Part shown: positions 1-10,338 of the stretch, piece by piece | Numbering within the stretch: position 1 is the stretch's first letter | Layout: the number at the start of each line of letters is the position of its first letter | Assembly: GCA_029204225.1 (NCBI GenBank) | Contig: CM055095.1 | Span: 31,446,936-31,510,935, forward strand | DNA from: Diphasiastrum complanatum | Lineage: Eukaryota > Streptophyta > Lycopodiopsida > Lycopodiales > Lycopodiaceae | Reading direction: 5' to 3' | DNA length: 64,000 nucleotides | Notes under the pieces: generated by a model | Told to the model about the DNA's origin: nothing | The model's database searches: none | The model's input: only the letters and a program-made list of their open reading frames with translations | Program-made: the position numbers and the translations under genes

Positions 1-285
1 ACAGTTTATGAACATTGAATCCAAATTAACCTCGAGTTTACAAATATGGGCATCAAAGGAGAATTTCGACAACAACGGTGGTCCAATCACAATCATTGTT
101 TTGCACGGCGGGATTTTTGAAAATCTCCAAATTTTGGTTGAAAATGCCAAAAAAATTTCCGTCCATCAAGTACTGTTACAGTTCGTCACAGATGGATGCA
201 ATTTATTGGGCCACTTGGACGTTGAAAGGATGCGAAGTCCAAAAAAGCATCTTTACAAAGGGCCCATTTTGAGTTCTAGTATCCC
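1..285. other. unassigned sequence beside copia gag relic
   Basis: The first 285 bases hold only short open frames with no recognisable motif. They lie just beyond the 3' end of the minus-strand copia gag relic and may be its residual downstream sequence or flanking DNA. I see no gene here. Confidence 0.4.
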
Positions 286-869
286 CTAATGTCTTGCTTG
301 GAGTCTAAACTCTTTAGCCACCAAGATCTCTTGCAAGTCCTCCATACTTGGCGATGTCCTTTGAATATCAAAACTTTGCACCAAGTTAGCATGATCATCC
401 AATAAGCCATTAAGAACAACTTGAACAAGCTCCACATCCTTAATGCTTTCACCAATATATGCTAATTCATCATTCAAAGCTTTAGCTCTCAAAAAAAGAG
501 AATGAGCACTTTCATAATTCTTTTGAAGACTTGGAAAGATTTGCCTCTTTAGGGTTAGAAATCTAGATGTAGATTTGGACTCATAAACCTTCTTCAAGGT
601 TTCCCAAGCTTACTAGATGTAGCACACTTACCAACTTCCTTCAGAAGTTCATTAGTCATACTCTTCTTGATCACATGAAGATCTTTCTTTGCCCTCCTAT
701 CATAACTCAACTGCTCTTGAGGTGCCAAAGGTCTCTCCTTCTCACCTACAACAATATCCATCAACTCATGCATCTCTAGCAAAGACTCCATCCTCATCTT
801 CCAAGTTGAATAGTTGTTTGAGGCAAGCCTATCATTGCTCTTCAACATGAAGCCACTTAAGCTTGCCAT
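286..869 (-). pseudogene. Ty1/copia gag relic (UBN2-type), frameshifted
   Basis: Two adjacent minus-strand frames form one copia gag. The N-terminal part (869 down to 594) has the family pattern 'NYSTWKMRMESLL' followed by 'MDIVVG', the usual start of a copia capsid. The C-terminal part (597 down to 286) has the helical capsid half, including 'SLQKNYESAHSLFLRAKALN' and 'VLNGLLDDHANLV'. The frame changes at about 600, where a stop and frameshift separate the halves. No zinc knuckle, protease or pol follows, so the element is truncated at its 3' side. A primer-binding site lies upstream at 1458-1469. A decayed copia fragment is the clear reading. Confidence 0.85.
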
Positions 870-1457
870 GTTGCAATGATTGATCTTCTTTTTTGAACAT
901 GTTCCAATGAACCTAGCACTCTCTTAAAAATCAACAAATGATGACAAGAAAAAATCACAAAGATTTGGAAACAATCTGTATCTCTTATTCTCTCTTCTTG
1001 CAAATCTAGCACATAGAATTGATGATATCTTGATCACACTTGATCTACCCACAATATAGTGAGATTTTTTACTCTCCTAAGATTGAAATACACTCTTGAA
1101 AATTCTAGCAACTTCAAAATTAAGAGATCCTATCAACTTTAGGGTTTTCACAAAAATGGAAAATATTGAATCAAGCAAAAGCTATATGCAAAAGCTAGAA
1201 TCTTGATACATCTACTAATAGAATGCAACATTTACAATCATGAGCAATTTTTGTCTCCACATTCCAGTAATTGAATTCAAATATTGGCCTACTCCAAGTG
1301 ATTTGACCTAAAATAAATCTAGGATCACAAAGATCCACTTTCTACACTTGAAAATGCTTGATTTGAAATAGAAACCACTCTAACTCCACATAGAATTGAT
1401 GGCGCCCTCGGATCCACCTCTAGATTTGGAAAATAAACCAACTTTAGCCAGCAACCT
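870..1457 (-). other. copia 5' leader region
   Basis: This AT-rich stretch lies between the minus-strand primer-binding site and the gag start and shows no reading frame. Its position fits the untranslated leader of the copia relic. Confidence 0.5.
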
Positions 1458-1469
1458 GCTCTGATACCA
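1458..1469 (-). promoter_or_regulatory. retroelement primer-binding site (tRNA-iMet type)
   Basis: On the minus strand this reads TGGTATCAGAGC, the standard plant copia primer-binding site complementary to the 3' end of initiator tRNA-Met. The adjoining LTR would run rightwards from 1470 (plus-strand TGTTAAAA), but its far border cannot be placed by eye. Confidence 0.85.
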
Positions 1470-1597
1470 TGTTAAAAAATTAGATCCAAAACATACTTAA
1501 TGGATCAATAGGATCTTGGCTAAATTTGGGTGCACATCTAGAATCATCAACAAGCTAGAAATCATGTATCTACCATGCTAGAACTTGGAAATACATG

Positions 1598-2818
1598 AAG
1601 ATCTAATCATAGTCATTGTCAAGTATTTTATGTACTTCAGTCATTAAGGCATCAATAATTTTTACTTTAACACGACTGTTTTGATTATTGGTCATCAATG
1701 TTTTAGTTGATTTTGATATCAACATAGGGCCCAAAGACTTGCCTATAGTAGTATTGTCTTTCACATTTTGATTCCCAACCAATGCAGATCTGTAAAATAA
1801 TATAAAATAAAAATAAATGATTAATGTTACAATTTACAGTCATGCAAAAACAATATAACATCTGAACTCTTGAAAGAAAAAAAGACTGTAAAGGCCAAAA
1901 GTCAAAAACTTACTTGAATGCATAAATTCTCCATTTTGATAGCCTCCTGTTGATGACAAATTATGAATATTTGTGTTGATCACTTGAAATTCGTTTTTTT
2001 GTGTTTAGCTTTTTACCTCTCAAGTCAACATCTCTCAATAGATGAGGATATGCAGAACGGCCATTATTCAACTCGATTTTCATTTGATCAATGTCTTTTC
2101 TTGTACTCACTATGATTTTTTGTAACAATTCACTATTATTTCAAAGATTTTCATTTTCTTCTTGGAGAACCTCATTCTCTAGCAATTTTATTCACAAAAT
2201 ATTGTCTTTTTGAGCACAATTTGAAGATATACGTCTAATTACATCCTCTAAACAATGGATTCTTTTCATTGAAAATGCACTACCATATTCTTTTAATCTT
2301 CACAATAACCTAGTAAACCATTCTTTCCATGACAGAACAAAATATATCAATTGAGTGATTGAATAGAATTTGGGATGTTGCATGGATTATGGATCTTTAG
2401 GATATAATGTATCGTCTGCCTAGAGGTCCGGATTTGTTTTCTCATCAGTCCTATAGTGCAAACAATCATCAATTGATAAGCAAGATGCTTTGACACCTCT
2501 TTTAATCAAAGGGGCATATTCTTCATGAAGATCTATATGGAGATGAAATTTTTTCATTGTAAGAAGGAAAAGTAGATTACAATCAATATCAGTTCAACCA
2601 GAAATAGTAAATGAAGTATACTCAGTGACTTTATACGTTTCAGAGCAGTTTATCATTTTATGTAGCACTTGAAAAATGAGATTGATCTTTGATTCAAATG
2701 TTGCCATGCCGCTCATTTTTTTATTTTTGAGTTTTTCCAATCCGTGTATTTTGGTTGGCGCTTTATTTAAGGACCCAAAGAGTAGGACATGGCACCTCAT
2801 TTGCAAATTTGCATTCAA
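1598..2818 (-). pseudogene. decayed coiled-coil protein gene, family unknown
   Basis: A minus-strand frame can be followed from 2818 to about 1990 with only scattered in-frame stops, most of them TGA, with single TAG and TAA codons. The inferred product is lysine/glutamate-rich and looks coiled-coil (for example 'KLLENEVLQEENENL' and 'VSTRKDIDQMKIELNNG'). A further open piece at 1789 down to 1598 ('SALVGNQNVKDNTT', 'RVKVKIIDALM') lies behind an apparent intron: donor CAA|GTAAGT at 1914/1913 and acceptor ACAG|A at 1790/1789. I do not recognise the family. The stop pattern suits CGA-to-TGA decay of methylated DNA. It could be part of the same lost locus as the methyltransferase-like pieces at 5.4-7.2 kb, but nothing proves that. 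Confidence 0.5.
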
Positions 2819-2994
2819 GGTTGTCGTGAGAGCGATCTATGCATTCACTCGATGATCTTCTCTGATCTCGCGCATAGTTTTCAGCAATCCACTTTCTGTT
2901 CAGGTTATATTTGTTATTTGTTATTTTTTTAAAAGTCTTTTTCTATGCTCATCATAATATTACGAAGATTAAATATATTTACGTAGATATTTAT

Positions 2995-3354
2995 GTTATG
3001 TTGAGCAGAGCATAGAAACATCTTGTGCTATGATCATCTGAGGAGAAAAGCTTAGTTTTCTTTTAATCCTATGCTAGCCATAGCAAATTCTTTTAGTTTG
3101 CATAGATTTGTTATGCTCAACATAGGAACCTCTCTGCGTTCTATGTTGAGCATAGCGTCTCTTCATACTCCACGTGGTTATGTTATGCTCAACATAGGAT
3201 ATCTTCTTTCGCTCGCCCCCGTCCTATGTCGAGCATAGCATAACCACGTGGAGTCTAAAGGAGACGCTATGCTTAGCATAGAACGTGGGTGAGAGGAAGA
3301 AAATATCATATGTTGAGCATAGCATAACGTAGTGGTGTCTGAAGAGACACTATG
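2995..3354. repeat. cluster of 15-bp palindromes, foldback arrangement
   Basis: At least eight near-palindromic units of the form CTATGCTNAGCATAG or CTATGTTGAGCATAG occur here, at about 2998, 3068, 3111, 3140, 3184, 3222, 3267 and 3310. A larger inverted repeat is superimposed: the segment around 3157-3185, containing CCACGTGG, is matched by its reverse complement around 3238-3266. The structure could form a hairpin made of smaller hairpins. It resembles a foldback element or MITE-like repeat, but I do not recognise a named family. The cluster is interrupted at 3354 by a gypsy insertion and resumes at 5144. Confidence 0.75.
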
Positions 3355-5143
3355 TGTTATGTCCATGTCTTGTTTAAGTGAATTAGATTCTCATATTGGT
3401 CCCATTCGGAAGATGGTGGAGACATGAAAAAATGAAAATGGAATAAAGATTTACTCACAGGGGTCTCAAGTTCCTAGGAAAGATAAGAAGATAGCGGAAC
3501 AATTCTCTATTTAAGGCGGTATACTATTTTGGAATGGGAAAGTTTGTATACCATTGAATGATGAAATAAAGAAGAGGATTCTTTATGAGTGTCACGTTCC
3601 CTGTGCAGGTCATCCGGGTATACATAGGACTCTAGAATTGGTCAAAAGAGAGTTGGTCATGACGTTCCCTATGCAGGTCATCCGGGTATACATAGGACTC
3701 TAGAATTGGTCAGAAGAGAGTTTTATTGGCCAAAACTCAAGGCATTTGTCAAGTCTTATGTGGTTAAATGTAGACCTTGTCAGTCAGCCAAAGCTGAACA
3801 TTTGAAAACTGGAGGGTTGTTACATTCCTTAGATATCCCTCAAAAATGATGGAGAAATATATCTATGGATTTTGTGGTTGGACTTCCAAGGACCCAATGC
3901 CAAAATGATTCTATTTGGGTTGTGGTGGACAGGTTAACAAAGTTAGCTACGTTTATACCAATCAAATCAACTGCAAAGACTTTTGATTTAGCCCAGATCT
4001 TTGTTGAAAGATTTCTTAGGCTTTATGGACTGCCAAGTGATATTGTTAGTGATAGAGATCCTAAATTTACAGATTTCTTTTGGTCAGTTGTATTTCATAA
4101 ACTAGAAATTTTGTTTAGTTTTAGTTCTACTGATCATCTTGAATCAGATGGCCAGTAGACTGAGAGAACTAATTAGACTATGGAGGATATGTTGAGAACA
4201 TATGTGTCTCAAAGGCAATCTCAATGGGAAGATTACATTTCTTTGATTGAGTTTGCTTATAATAGTAGGAAGCATTCTGCTACTAGTTATAGTCCATTTA
4301 TGCTGATGTACGGTTTTCAACCTAGATCTCCGGTAAATGTGGAGACCGAAGTCTGTTAAGATCCAAAAAGTTGCAAATTTCTTGCACGATATGCATGAAA
4401 TGTTGCAAGTGGCCTGTGATTGTATCCGTGGTGCTCATGATAGAGCTAAGCAATATGCCGATCTTAAGAGGTCTCTCATAGATTTTAAAGTTGATGACTG
4501 GATATATCTTAGGATACCTAAGGATTCTAAGACTATGTGTACGGGGAAGAATTATAAATTTTCTACCAGATATTGTGGACCATTTCGGATTATAAAGAAT
4601 ATTGGTTCTTTAGCTTATGAACTAGATCTCCAGGACAAGACTACTGCTCACCCAGTGTTTCATATAAGCCAGTTAAAATTATGTTTACATGAAGGTGACG
4701 TAGTTGGTTTAGAGGAAGATCTTACCCATTTGAAAGACTTATCGCTTAGTGTTCCTTTGGAACCTGCAAAGGTACTCAGAACTAGAGATAAACAATTGAG
4801 AAATCATACTATCTCTGAGTACTTGATCATGGTATTTGATTGCTATAATGCAAGAATAAGAGATAAATAGCTTAATATAGACTGCATGGAGTTCCTAAGG
4901 AGAGTATTCTCTCCTCTTGGAGAAAATACATACTATGCAAACTTGCCCATCTCCCTATTGGAATTTCATATTCTTGAGCCAAGATCTTCTCCTCTCTTGT
5001 ATTCATTCACAATGGTTTGGGAGTGAATTGGTTAGGGTATTGACTAGCCTCTTCATGTTGGTTGGGTGGTTTATGCTCCACAGGTGTCCTTTTGGTTTGT
5101 AGGTGACAAGATTCTTGAAGATCTTCACTTGGCGATCGTTGTA
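3355..5143 (+). mobile_element. internally deleted Ty3/gypsy element with 5-bp TSD
   Basis: The fragment begins TGTTATGTCCATG, the same LTR start as the related element at 10,339. It ends with an LTR-like tail that shares 'ggttgggtggttt' with that element. The flanking bases CTATG occur at 3350-3354 and again at 5144-5148, which is a good 5-bp target-site duplication, and the site lies inside the palindrome cluster. Inside is only the integrase end of pol. Gag, protease and reverse transcriptase are missing and the LTRs are incomplete, so the copy is dead. Confidence 0.8.
3560..4870 (+). pseudogene. gypsy integrase and C-terminal region, broken
   Basis: This encodes the H2C2 zinc-binding region (about 3575-3800), the integrase catalytic core (3865-4330, with 'VVVDRLTKLATFIP', 'DIVSDRDPKF' and 'FAYNSRKHSA') and the C-terminal part (4337-4870, with 'ADLKRSLIDF' and 'HPVFHISQLKL'). 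A stop at 4156-4158, another shortly after and a frameshift near 4335 break it. A 66-bp piece of the zinc-binding region is duplicated in tandem (about 3595-3726). The chromodomain end present in the sister copy at 8.4-10.3 kb is lost. It would act in cDNA integration; this copy cannot. Confidence 0.85.
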
Positions 5144-5241
5144 CTATGCTCAACATAGAACACGAGCGAGAGGAAGAGAGGTTCCTATGCTGAGCATAGC
5201 GAATCTTGGCAAAATAAAAGAACTTGTTATGCTCAACATAG
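5144..5241. repeat. continuation of 15-bp palindrome cluster
   Basis: Three further units lie at 5144-5158, 5185-5199 and 5228-5241 (CTATGCTCAACATAG, CTATGCTGAGCATAG, TTATGCTCAACATAG). Removing the gypsy insertion at 3355-5143 with one TSD copy joins these directly to the cluster that ends at 3354. Confidence 0.75.
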
Positions 5242-5450
5242 AAAATACTTCATTTTTCATGGCGTAGACATTAAAAATTTCAAGAAACTTAAAAATCTGC
5301 ACAAAAATGTTGCTTTTTAATCAAATTTATTGTTAACATTTTATTCATCAAACATGAATTTCAAAATATTTTTTTGGTAAAATTCTAATAAAATGGTAAT
5401 AATAATTGTCTTTTTGCTAGATTTAGAGTGAGATTTTTGAGAAATTAAAG

Positions 5451-6048
5451 ATGTCAAAGATTTCATTTCGGAACTCGAGCAGGGCTCAAGATATTTCTTG
5501 AAATGATAAAAACAAATACGTGTTTTATTTTACAAAAGGTGTGAATAGCACTAAATTTGATGAACTATTCATCCATATTGTTGAGAAGAGCGGAAGGGCA
5601 AAAAAAACAAAACAAGTCCTTCTAGAGCAGTTTAAATGACATATTCTAAAAGCGAAGGCAAAAAAAAGAGACAGAGAAAGATTAGCACGGGGTGAGACTG
5701 TTGTCGAGGAGGATTCAACAGAGACACACCTCCCAAAATGTGTCGATGATCAACCGTGCTTCTACACCGTAGAAGAAGAAGATTGTAGAGAGATTTCATA
5801 TTTTTTAAAGAAAAGACCCTATACTCTTTGCATAGTAAACATTCCCTACGGATTTCAAATGAGAGAATTTCTAAATGATGATTATCCATTTAAATACACT
5901 GAAATCCATAGTGTAATGCAGGGATTTCTTGAAATCACAGTTTCTCCTATTTGGAAAGTTGTAATATTCCATTCAAGTTGGCAGTTGGCTTCAGTGCAAA
6001 AAGCTCTTTTAACTTTTTGCAATGTTGGGATTGAAAATGATGTGTGGT
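5451..6048 (+). pseudogene. beta-class DNA amino-methyltransferase-like relic, motif IV half
   Basis: A plus-strand frame runs from an ATG at 5451 with two in-frame TGA stops (near 5499 and 5637). It has a lysine-rich linker, then 'LCIVNIPYG', which matches in position and form the NPPY/DPPY catalytic motif IV of N4-cytosine/N6-adenine methyltransferases. A region with 'WKVVIFHSSWQLA' follows. The frame ends at a plausible splice donor (TG|GTATGT at about 6048), and a polypyrimidine tract with acceptor lies at about 6152. NIPY instead of NPPY may mean decay or a degenerate domain. The half carrying motifs X and I lies inverted at 6.6-7.2 kb. The family call rests on motifs read by eye. Confidence 0.5.
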
Positions 6049-6101
6049 ATGTTTTTAACTCTTTAAAAATTCAATTTTATTTGTATTAATTTATATATAT
6101 T

Positions 6102-6116
6102 CTATGCTTAGCATAG
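6102..6116. repeat. isolated 15-bp palindrome (CTATGCTTAGCATAG)
   Basis: This single unit of the palindrome family lies in the putative intron following the methyltransferase-like exon, about 0.86 kb from the main cluster. Confidence 0.7.
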
Positions 6117-6152
6117 ATTGTCTAAAATTATTATTTATTTTTCTTTTTGTAG

Positions 6153-6639
6153 ATACAAGCCCAATGTTTATCTAGTAACAAATATTTTAAAATATTAAAA
6201 CTTCTTTGTTTAAAATATTTTTTTATAAATGCAATATAAATTCAAATTAATATTTTATAAAAATTTTAATCTGTAGAGATTTAAAAAGATTTTTATAATT
6301 TTGGTCTATAAAATATAAAACTAATTTACTTAAGTAAACATCTAAAACTACATGACTTTTGAAAATATTTAAATTTTTTCAAAAGAGAATCTTATCCTTA
6401 GTATCATCATAATTAAGAACTTGAAATTCTATTAATGAATTTCAGGATTTTAAAAGATGAAAAATATATAACTAATTTTAATAATATTCATTAATTTTTT
6501 GAGAATATGATTTTAGAACAAATTCAAAACAATACTGTCATTCCATAACAACATTCATAAAAAATAAACATTACTAAAATATTAATTTACCTTAAAGAGT
6601 AACATTGAAAATAAATTTTAAAATATTTCAAGTGAGAAA
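6153..6639. other. AT-rich decayed sequence
   Basis: This very AT-rich stretch separates the two oppositely oriented methyltransferase-like pieces. A few codons after the acceptor-like site at 6152 could continue the plus-strand gene ('YKPNVYLVTN'); beyond them I see nothing. Confidence 0.4.
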
Positions 6640-7200
6640 TAATATTAAAAATTATAAGTTTCCTCTACAGTCACAATATTGTAGTCTTGAACTAAGGCAT
6701 CTGCAAAGGCCCCTATGTCACCCACTTTTACACTAGCGGGAGGTTGTGGTTCTTTCGATAGTGGAATTACAGAGTCTTTGTCATTTGTAGATTTGCCTAT
6801 CTCAGTTAATTCATCTGGCAAGACTGATAGAGATTTCATTTGGATGTTTACAAAATCTACTAAACTAGAATCTAAATCTACAGCAACAACATGTTTGCCT
6901 TTTTTGAACAACGCATGTGTGCTACCGCTAAACAAATCTAAAACCTAGTCTGTTGGGTGTGAAAAAAATATCAATAAGATGATTAATTAATTGTTGTGGC
7001 TTTTGATAAGGACAAGCCACATAACCTGTCATTGGATTTTTTTAATTTTTTTGTTATCGTTGGAAATTGAAACAAGTTTTCAAAGCTAGTCAACCCGGTG
7101 GTATTGTAGTGCAGCATGGAGCGTTTGCCATCTAGTGAATAATAACCAATGGTTATGTATTCCATCTCGTTACACAACCGCGCACCACCAGAATTGCAAT
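6640..7200 (-). pseudogene. DNA amino-methyltransferase-like relic, motifs X and I half
   Basis: On the minus strand from 7200, the sequence encodes 'LCNEMEYITIGYYS', then 'FQFPTITKKLKKSNDRLCG', then a motif-X-like segment ending 'QQLINHLIDIFF', then 'VLDLFSGS' followed by 'KHVVAVDLDSS'. The last two fit motif I (the AdoMet-binding loop) and its following acidic strand. The order, target region then motif X then motif I, is that of beta-class enzymes. Two small frameshifts (near 6996 and 6965) and a stop before VLDLFSGS break it. It lies opposite in strand to the motif IV half, so the locus has been rearranged or two copies are present. A hydrophilic tail follows to 6645. Confidence 0.55.
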
Positions 7201-7239
7201 AAGTAAAATAATTTTTTTTTGTTGATTTTAGTATTTTTA

Positions 7240-7701
7240 TACAGGAGACGGGTTGGATAGGAAATCCACAAGTGCTTACACTATATTTCTTGGAGGAAAG
7301 TTGGTTTCTTGACTATCAAAAGAACAAGCAACTATTTCCTTATCATCCTGTGAAACTGAATACAAATCTCTTACAACCACAACAAGGAGGTTTTATGGAT
7401 CAAAAGGCTACTTTTGGAGCTAAAGTGTTATGCAGATGAAGATCTTCCAATTATCAAGAATGATAACATTTCTGCTCAGGCTCTTGCAAATAATCCAGTG
7501 TTTCATGCAAGGAGCAAACATATCAAAGTGGCTCATCATTTTGTAAGAGAAAAATTCATTGGGAGAGAGATCTCATTGGAACATGTTGCATCTTCGGATT
7601 GTGTTGCGAATCTTCTCACCAAGCCTCTACTCAAGAATGTCTTTATGAAGATGAGGTCTAACCTTGGCCTAATTTCAAAGTCTATGTTGATAGGAACATA
7701 A
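7240..7701 (+). pseudogene. Ty1/copia RNase H fragment
   Basis: The plus strand carries the end of a copia pol. The RNase H part begins with 'DRKSTSAYTIFLGG' near 7250, passes 'ISLSSCETEYKSL', and the C-terminal piece (7414-7701) has 'FHARSKHIKVAHHFVREK' and 'VANLLTKPL'. A stop near 7310 and a frameshift near 7414 break it. Everything upstream of RNase H is missing. A polypurine tract (AAGGAGGAG, 7707-7715) and an LTR follow directly. Confidence 0.85.
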
Positions 7702-7715
7702 ATTTTAAGGAGGAG

Positions 7716-8439
7716 TGTGAAGATTATTAAAATATTGTCTTCCTATCTCGAGTTTGGGGCCATGTCCATGGTGATTTCCACTAAATTTCATGTTGTACAT
7801 AAAAGGTATGTGAATTGAGCACATAACCTTCTAGTATAGGTCGGATTTGAGTTAGATAGATTCAATTTTGATGACATGCAGAAGTTTAGATAGCATGCAA
7901 TGTCATACTGTATGCATGCAAGCCACATGCAATCAGTGCATACAACATGCAAAGTGGTTTTTGTGATCTACACATGTCTAGGCAGTTTCTGACATGCAGT
8001 ACATGCAACATCCATGCATGCAGTTATACATTTGGATCTCTAGTAGGTGAATTAGTTCAGTTAAGTGGACTTTCCATGCAACTCCACTGTAGGAATTCGA
8101 GTCTCTCTCATGTAGGAAAAGCTTGGCATGTTTTGCCATATTGTGAATATTGAGATTTTGGTGTTTTGGACTCATTCTCTCTCTACCCAAGTTTTCCATC
8201 ATTGATTTTCTCTCTCTACCTAAGAGTAGGCTATTTTTCCCATACTGAACACGTAGAATTATTTCTGACATTCATTTCTCATAGTGAGGAGTTAGATTTT
8301 TTCATCTGATGTATGTCATTTTGCTCTTGTCATAGATTTTTCAAGCATACTATTCTTTGATCAATCTTGTGCAATCACAACACCTCAGTAAGATCATGTA
8401 GGGTGTGTGGTGAAGTTCACACGTGCTAAAAACTTCACA
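7716..8439 (+). repeat. copia 3' LTR
   Basis: The LTR begins TGTGAAG and ends CTTCACA, giving perfect 7-bp inverted termini. It sits directly after the polypurine tract of the copia RNase H fragment. At its right end the sequence passes without a gap into gypsy reverse transcriptase, so this copia copy lies next to or within a gypsy element. Confidence 0.8.
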
Positions 8440-10310
8440 GAATGGACGCAAGTGATGTTGCAGTTGGAGCGGTTCTATTACAAATGGATAGGCCACTAGT
8501 ATTTGAAAGCAAAAAATTCATTGGTCCTCAGTTGTGTTATACTATGCAGGAAAAGGAATTGTTTGCCCATAATCCATGCACTTAAAACCTGGAGACACTA
8601 CTTGTATGGTAGTAAGTTTGTAGTGTATACATATCACCAACCTCTTAAGTATTTTTGTAATCAACATGATCTTCGAAGGAGAAAAGCTCAATGGGCAGAA
8701 TTGATTCAAGAATTCGATCATGAAATCCGTTACATAAGAGACAACTCTAATTAAGTTGCAGATGCTGTTATCTGGATCGGTGAACTGAACGAGTTGTCAT
8801 TCACCCAAATTTCTATGGATCTATATCTTTCGCTGAGAGGAAAATATGAATCAGATTCTCAATTTGGTCACATTTGAAATATTGTTTAGACCGGAAGAAA
8901 TGTGGACAGTGTTGAGTCAGAAACACAAGGGACTCAACTAACTAGGAAAGATAAGAAGATTGTGGAACAGTTCACCATTCGAGATGGATTACTATTTCGG
9001 AATGGGAAAGTTTGCGTACCTGGGGATGATGAGCTCAAACGTAAGATTTTGTTTGAATGTCATGACATACCCTATGCATGACATCCCGGTATACACAGGA
9101 CTCCAGACTTGGTTAAGAGGGAATTTTATTGGCCAAAGCTCAAGCCATATGTCGAGTCATATGTTGTTAAATGCAAATCCTATCAACTAGCAAAGGCTGA
9201 ACGCCATAAGGCTGGTGGTTTGTTGCATCTGTTAGATATCCCAGATAAGAAATGGGAAAGCATATCTATGAATTTGTAGTTGGAATTCCAAAGACCCAAC
9301 AGCAAAATGATCTTATTTGGGTTGTAGTGGATCGGTTAACTAAGTTAGCTGCATTCATACCAGTCAAGTCAACTATAAAGGCTTCTAATTTAGCCCAGAT
9401 CTTTGTTGAAAGATTATTTCGGTTGTATGGTCTGCCAAGTGACATTGTTACTGATAGAGATCCTAAGTTCACAGGTCACTTTTTGTTAGCAGTATTCCAT
9501 AAACTGGAAACTTCTTTGAGTTTAAGTTCTTATGATCATCCCGAATCAAATGGCCAGACAAAAAGGACTAATCAAACTATGGAATATATTTTGAGGACGT
9601 ATGTTTCTCACAAGCAATCTCATTGGAAAGATTATCTCCCACTGGTTGAGTTTGCATATAATAGTAGGAAACATTCTGCTATAGGTTATAGTCCTTTTAT
9701 ACTTATGTATGGTTTTCAACCTAGATCTCCAGTAAATGTTGAGACAAAGTCTGTTAAGATCCAGAAGGTTGCTGATATTTTGCACGATATGCAAGAAATG
9801 TTGCAAGTGGCTAAGGATAGTATCCGAAGTGCTCAGGATAGAGCTAAACACTATACCGATCTTAAGATATCTCTAAGAGATTTTAAAGCTGATGACTGGG
9901 TATATCTTAGGATTCCAAAAGATTCTAAGATGTTACGTACAGGGAAGCATTATAAGCTATTTACCTGTTATTGTGGACCTTTCAAGATTGTACGTAGAAT
10001 TGGTTTTTTGGCGTATGAACTCGGTCTTCAAGGAAAATCGACTACACACCCAGTATTTCATGTAAGTCGTTTGAAACTAAGTTTACATGATGGTGATATA
10101 GTTGGATCAGATGAGGATTTATCCTATTTGGAAGATTTGTCGCTTAGTCTACCCTTGGAACCTGAGAAAGTGCTCAAAACCAGAGATAAACAATTGAGAA
10201 ATCGTTCTATCTCTAAGTGCTTAATTCGGTGGAAGGGTCGTACTGAGGATGATGATTCGTGGGAGAGAGTTGATAGCATAAAGAAGAATTTTCCGAATTT
10301 TAGTTTCTAA
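8440..10310 (+). pseudogene. Ty3/gypsy chromovirus-type pol (RNase H, integrase, chromodomain)
   Basis: A decayed pol begins inside the RNase H region ('MDASDVAVGAVLLQ', 8443 onward; 'WRHYLYGSKF'). It continues through the H2C2 zinc-binding region (about 8940-9200) and an open stretch of 352 codons (9252-10310). That stretch holds the integrase core ('VVVDRLTKLAAFIP', 'DIVTDRDPKF', 'EFAYNSRKHSA'), the GPF/Y-like tail and a chromodomain-like end ('CLIRWKGRTEDDDSWE'). Stops at about 8752, 8874, 8889 and 9079 kill the N-terminal half. Gag, protease and most reverse transcriptase are absent. A chromodomain normally directs integration to modified histones. It is a sister of the element at 3355-5143. 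Confidence 0.85.
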
Positions 10311-10338
10311 GTATAGAAACAGTTTAAGGAGGGAAGAA

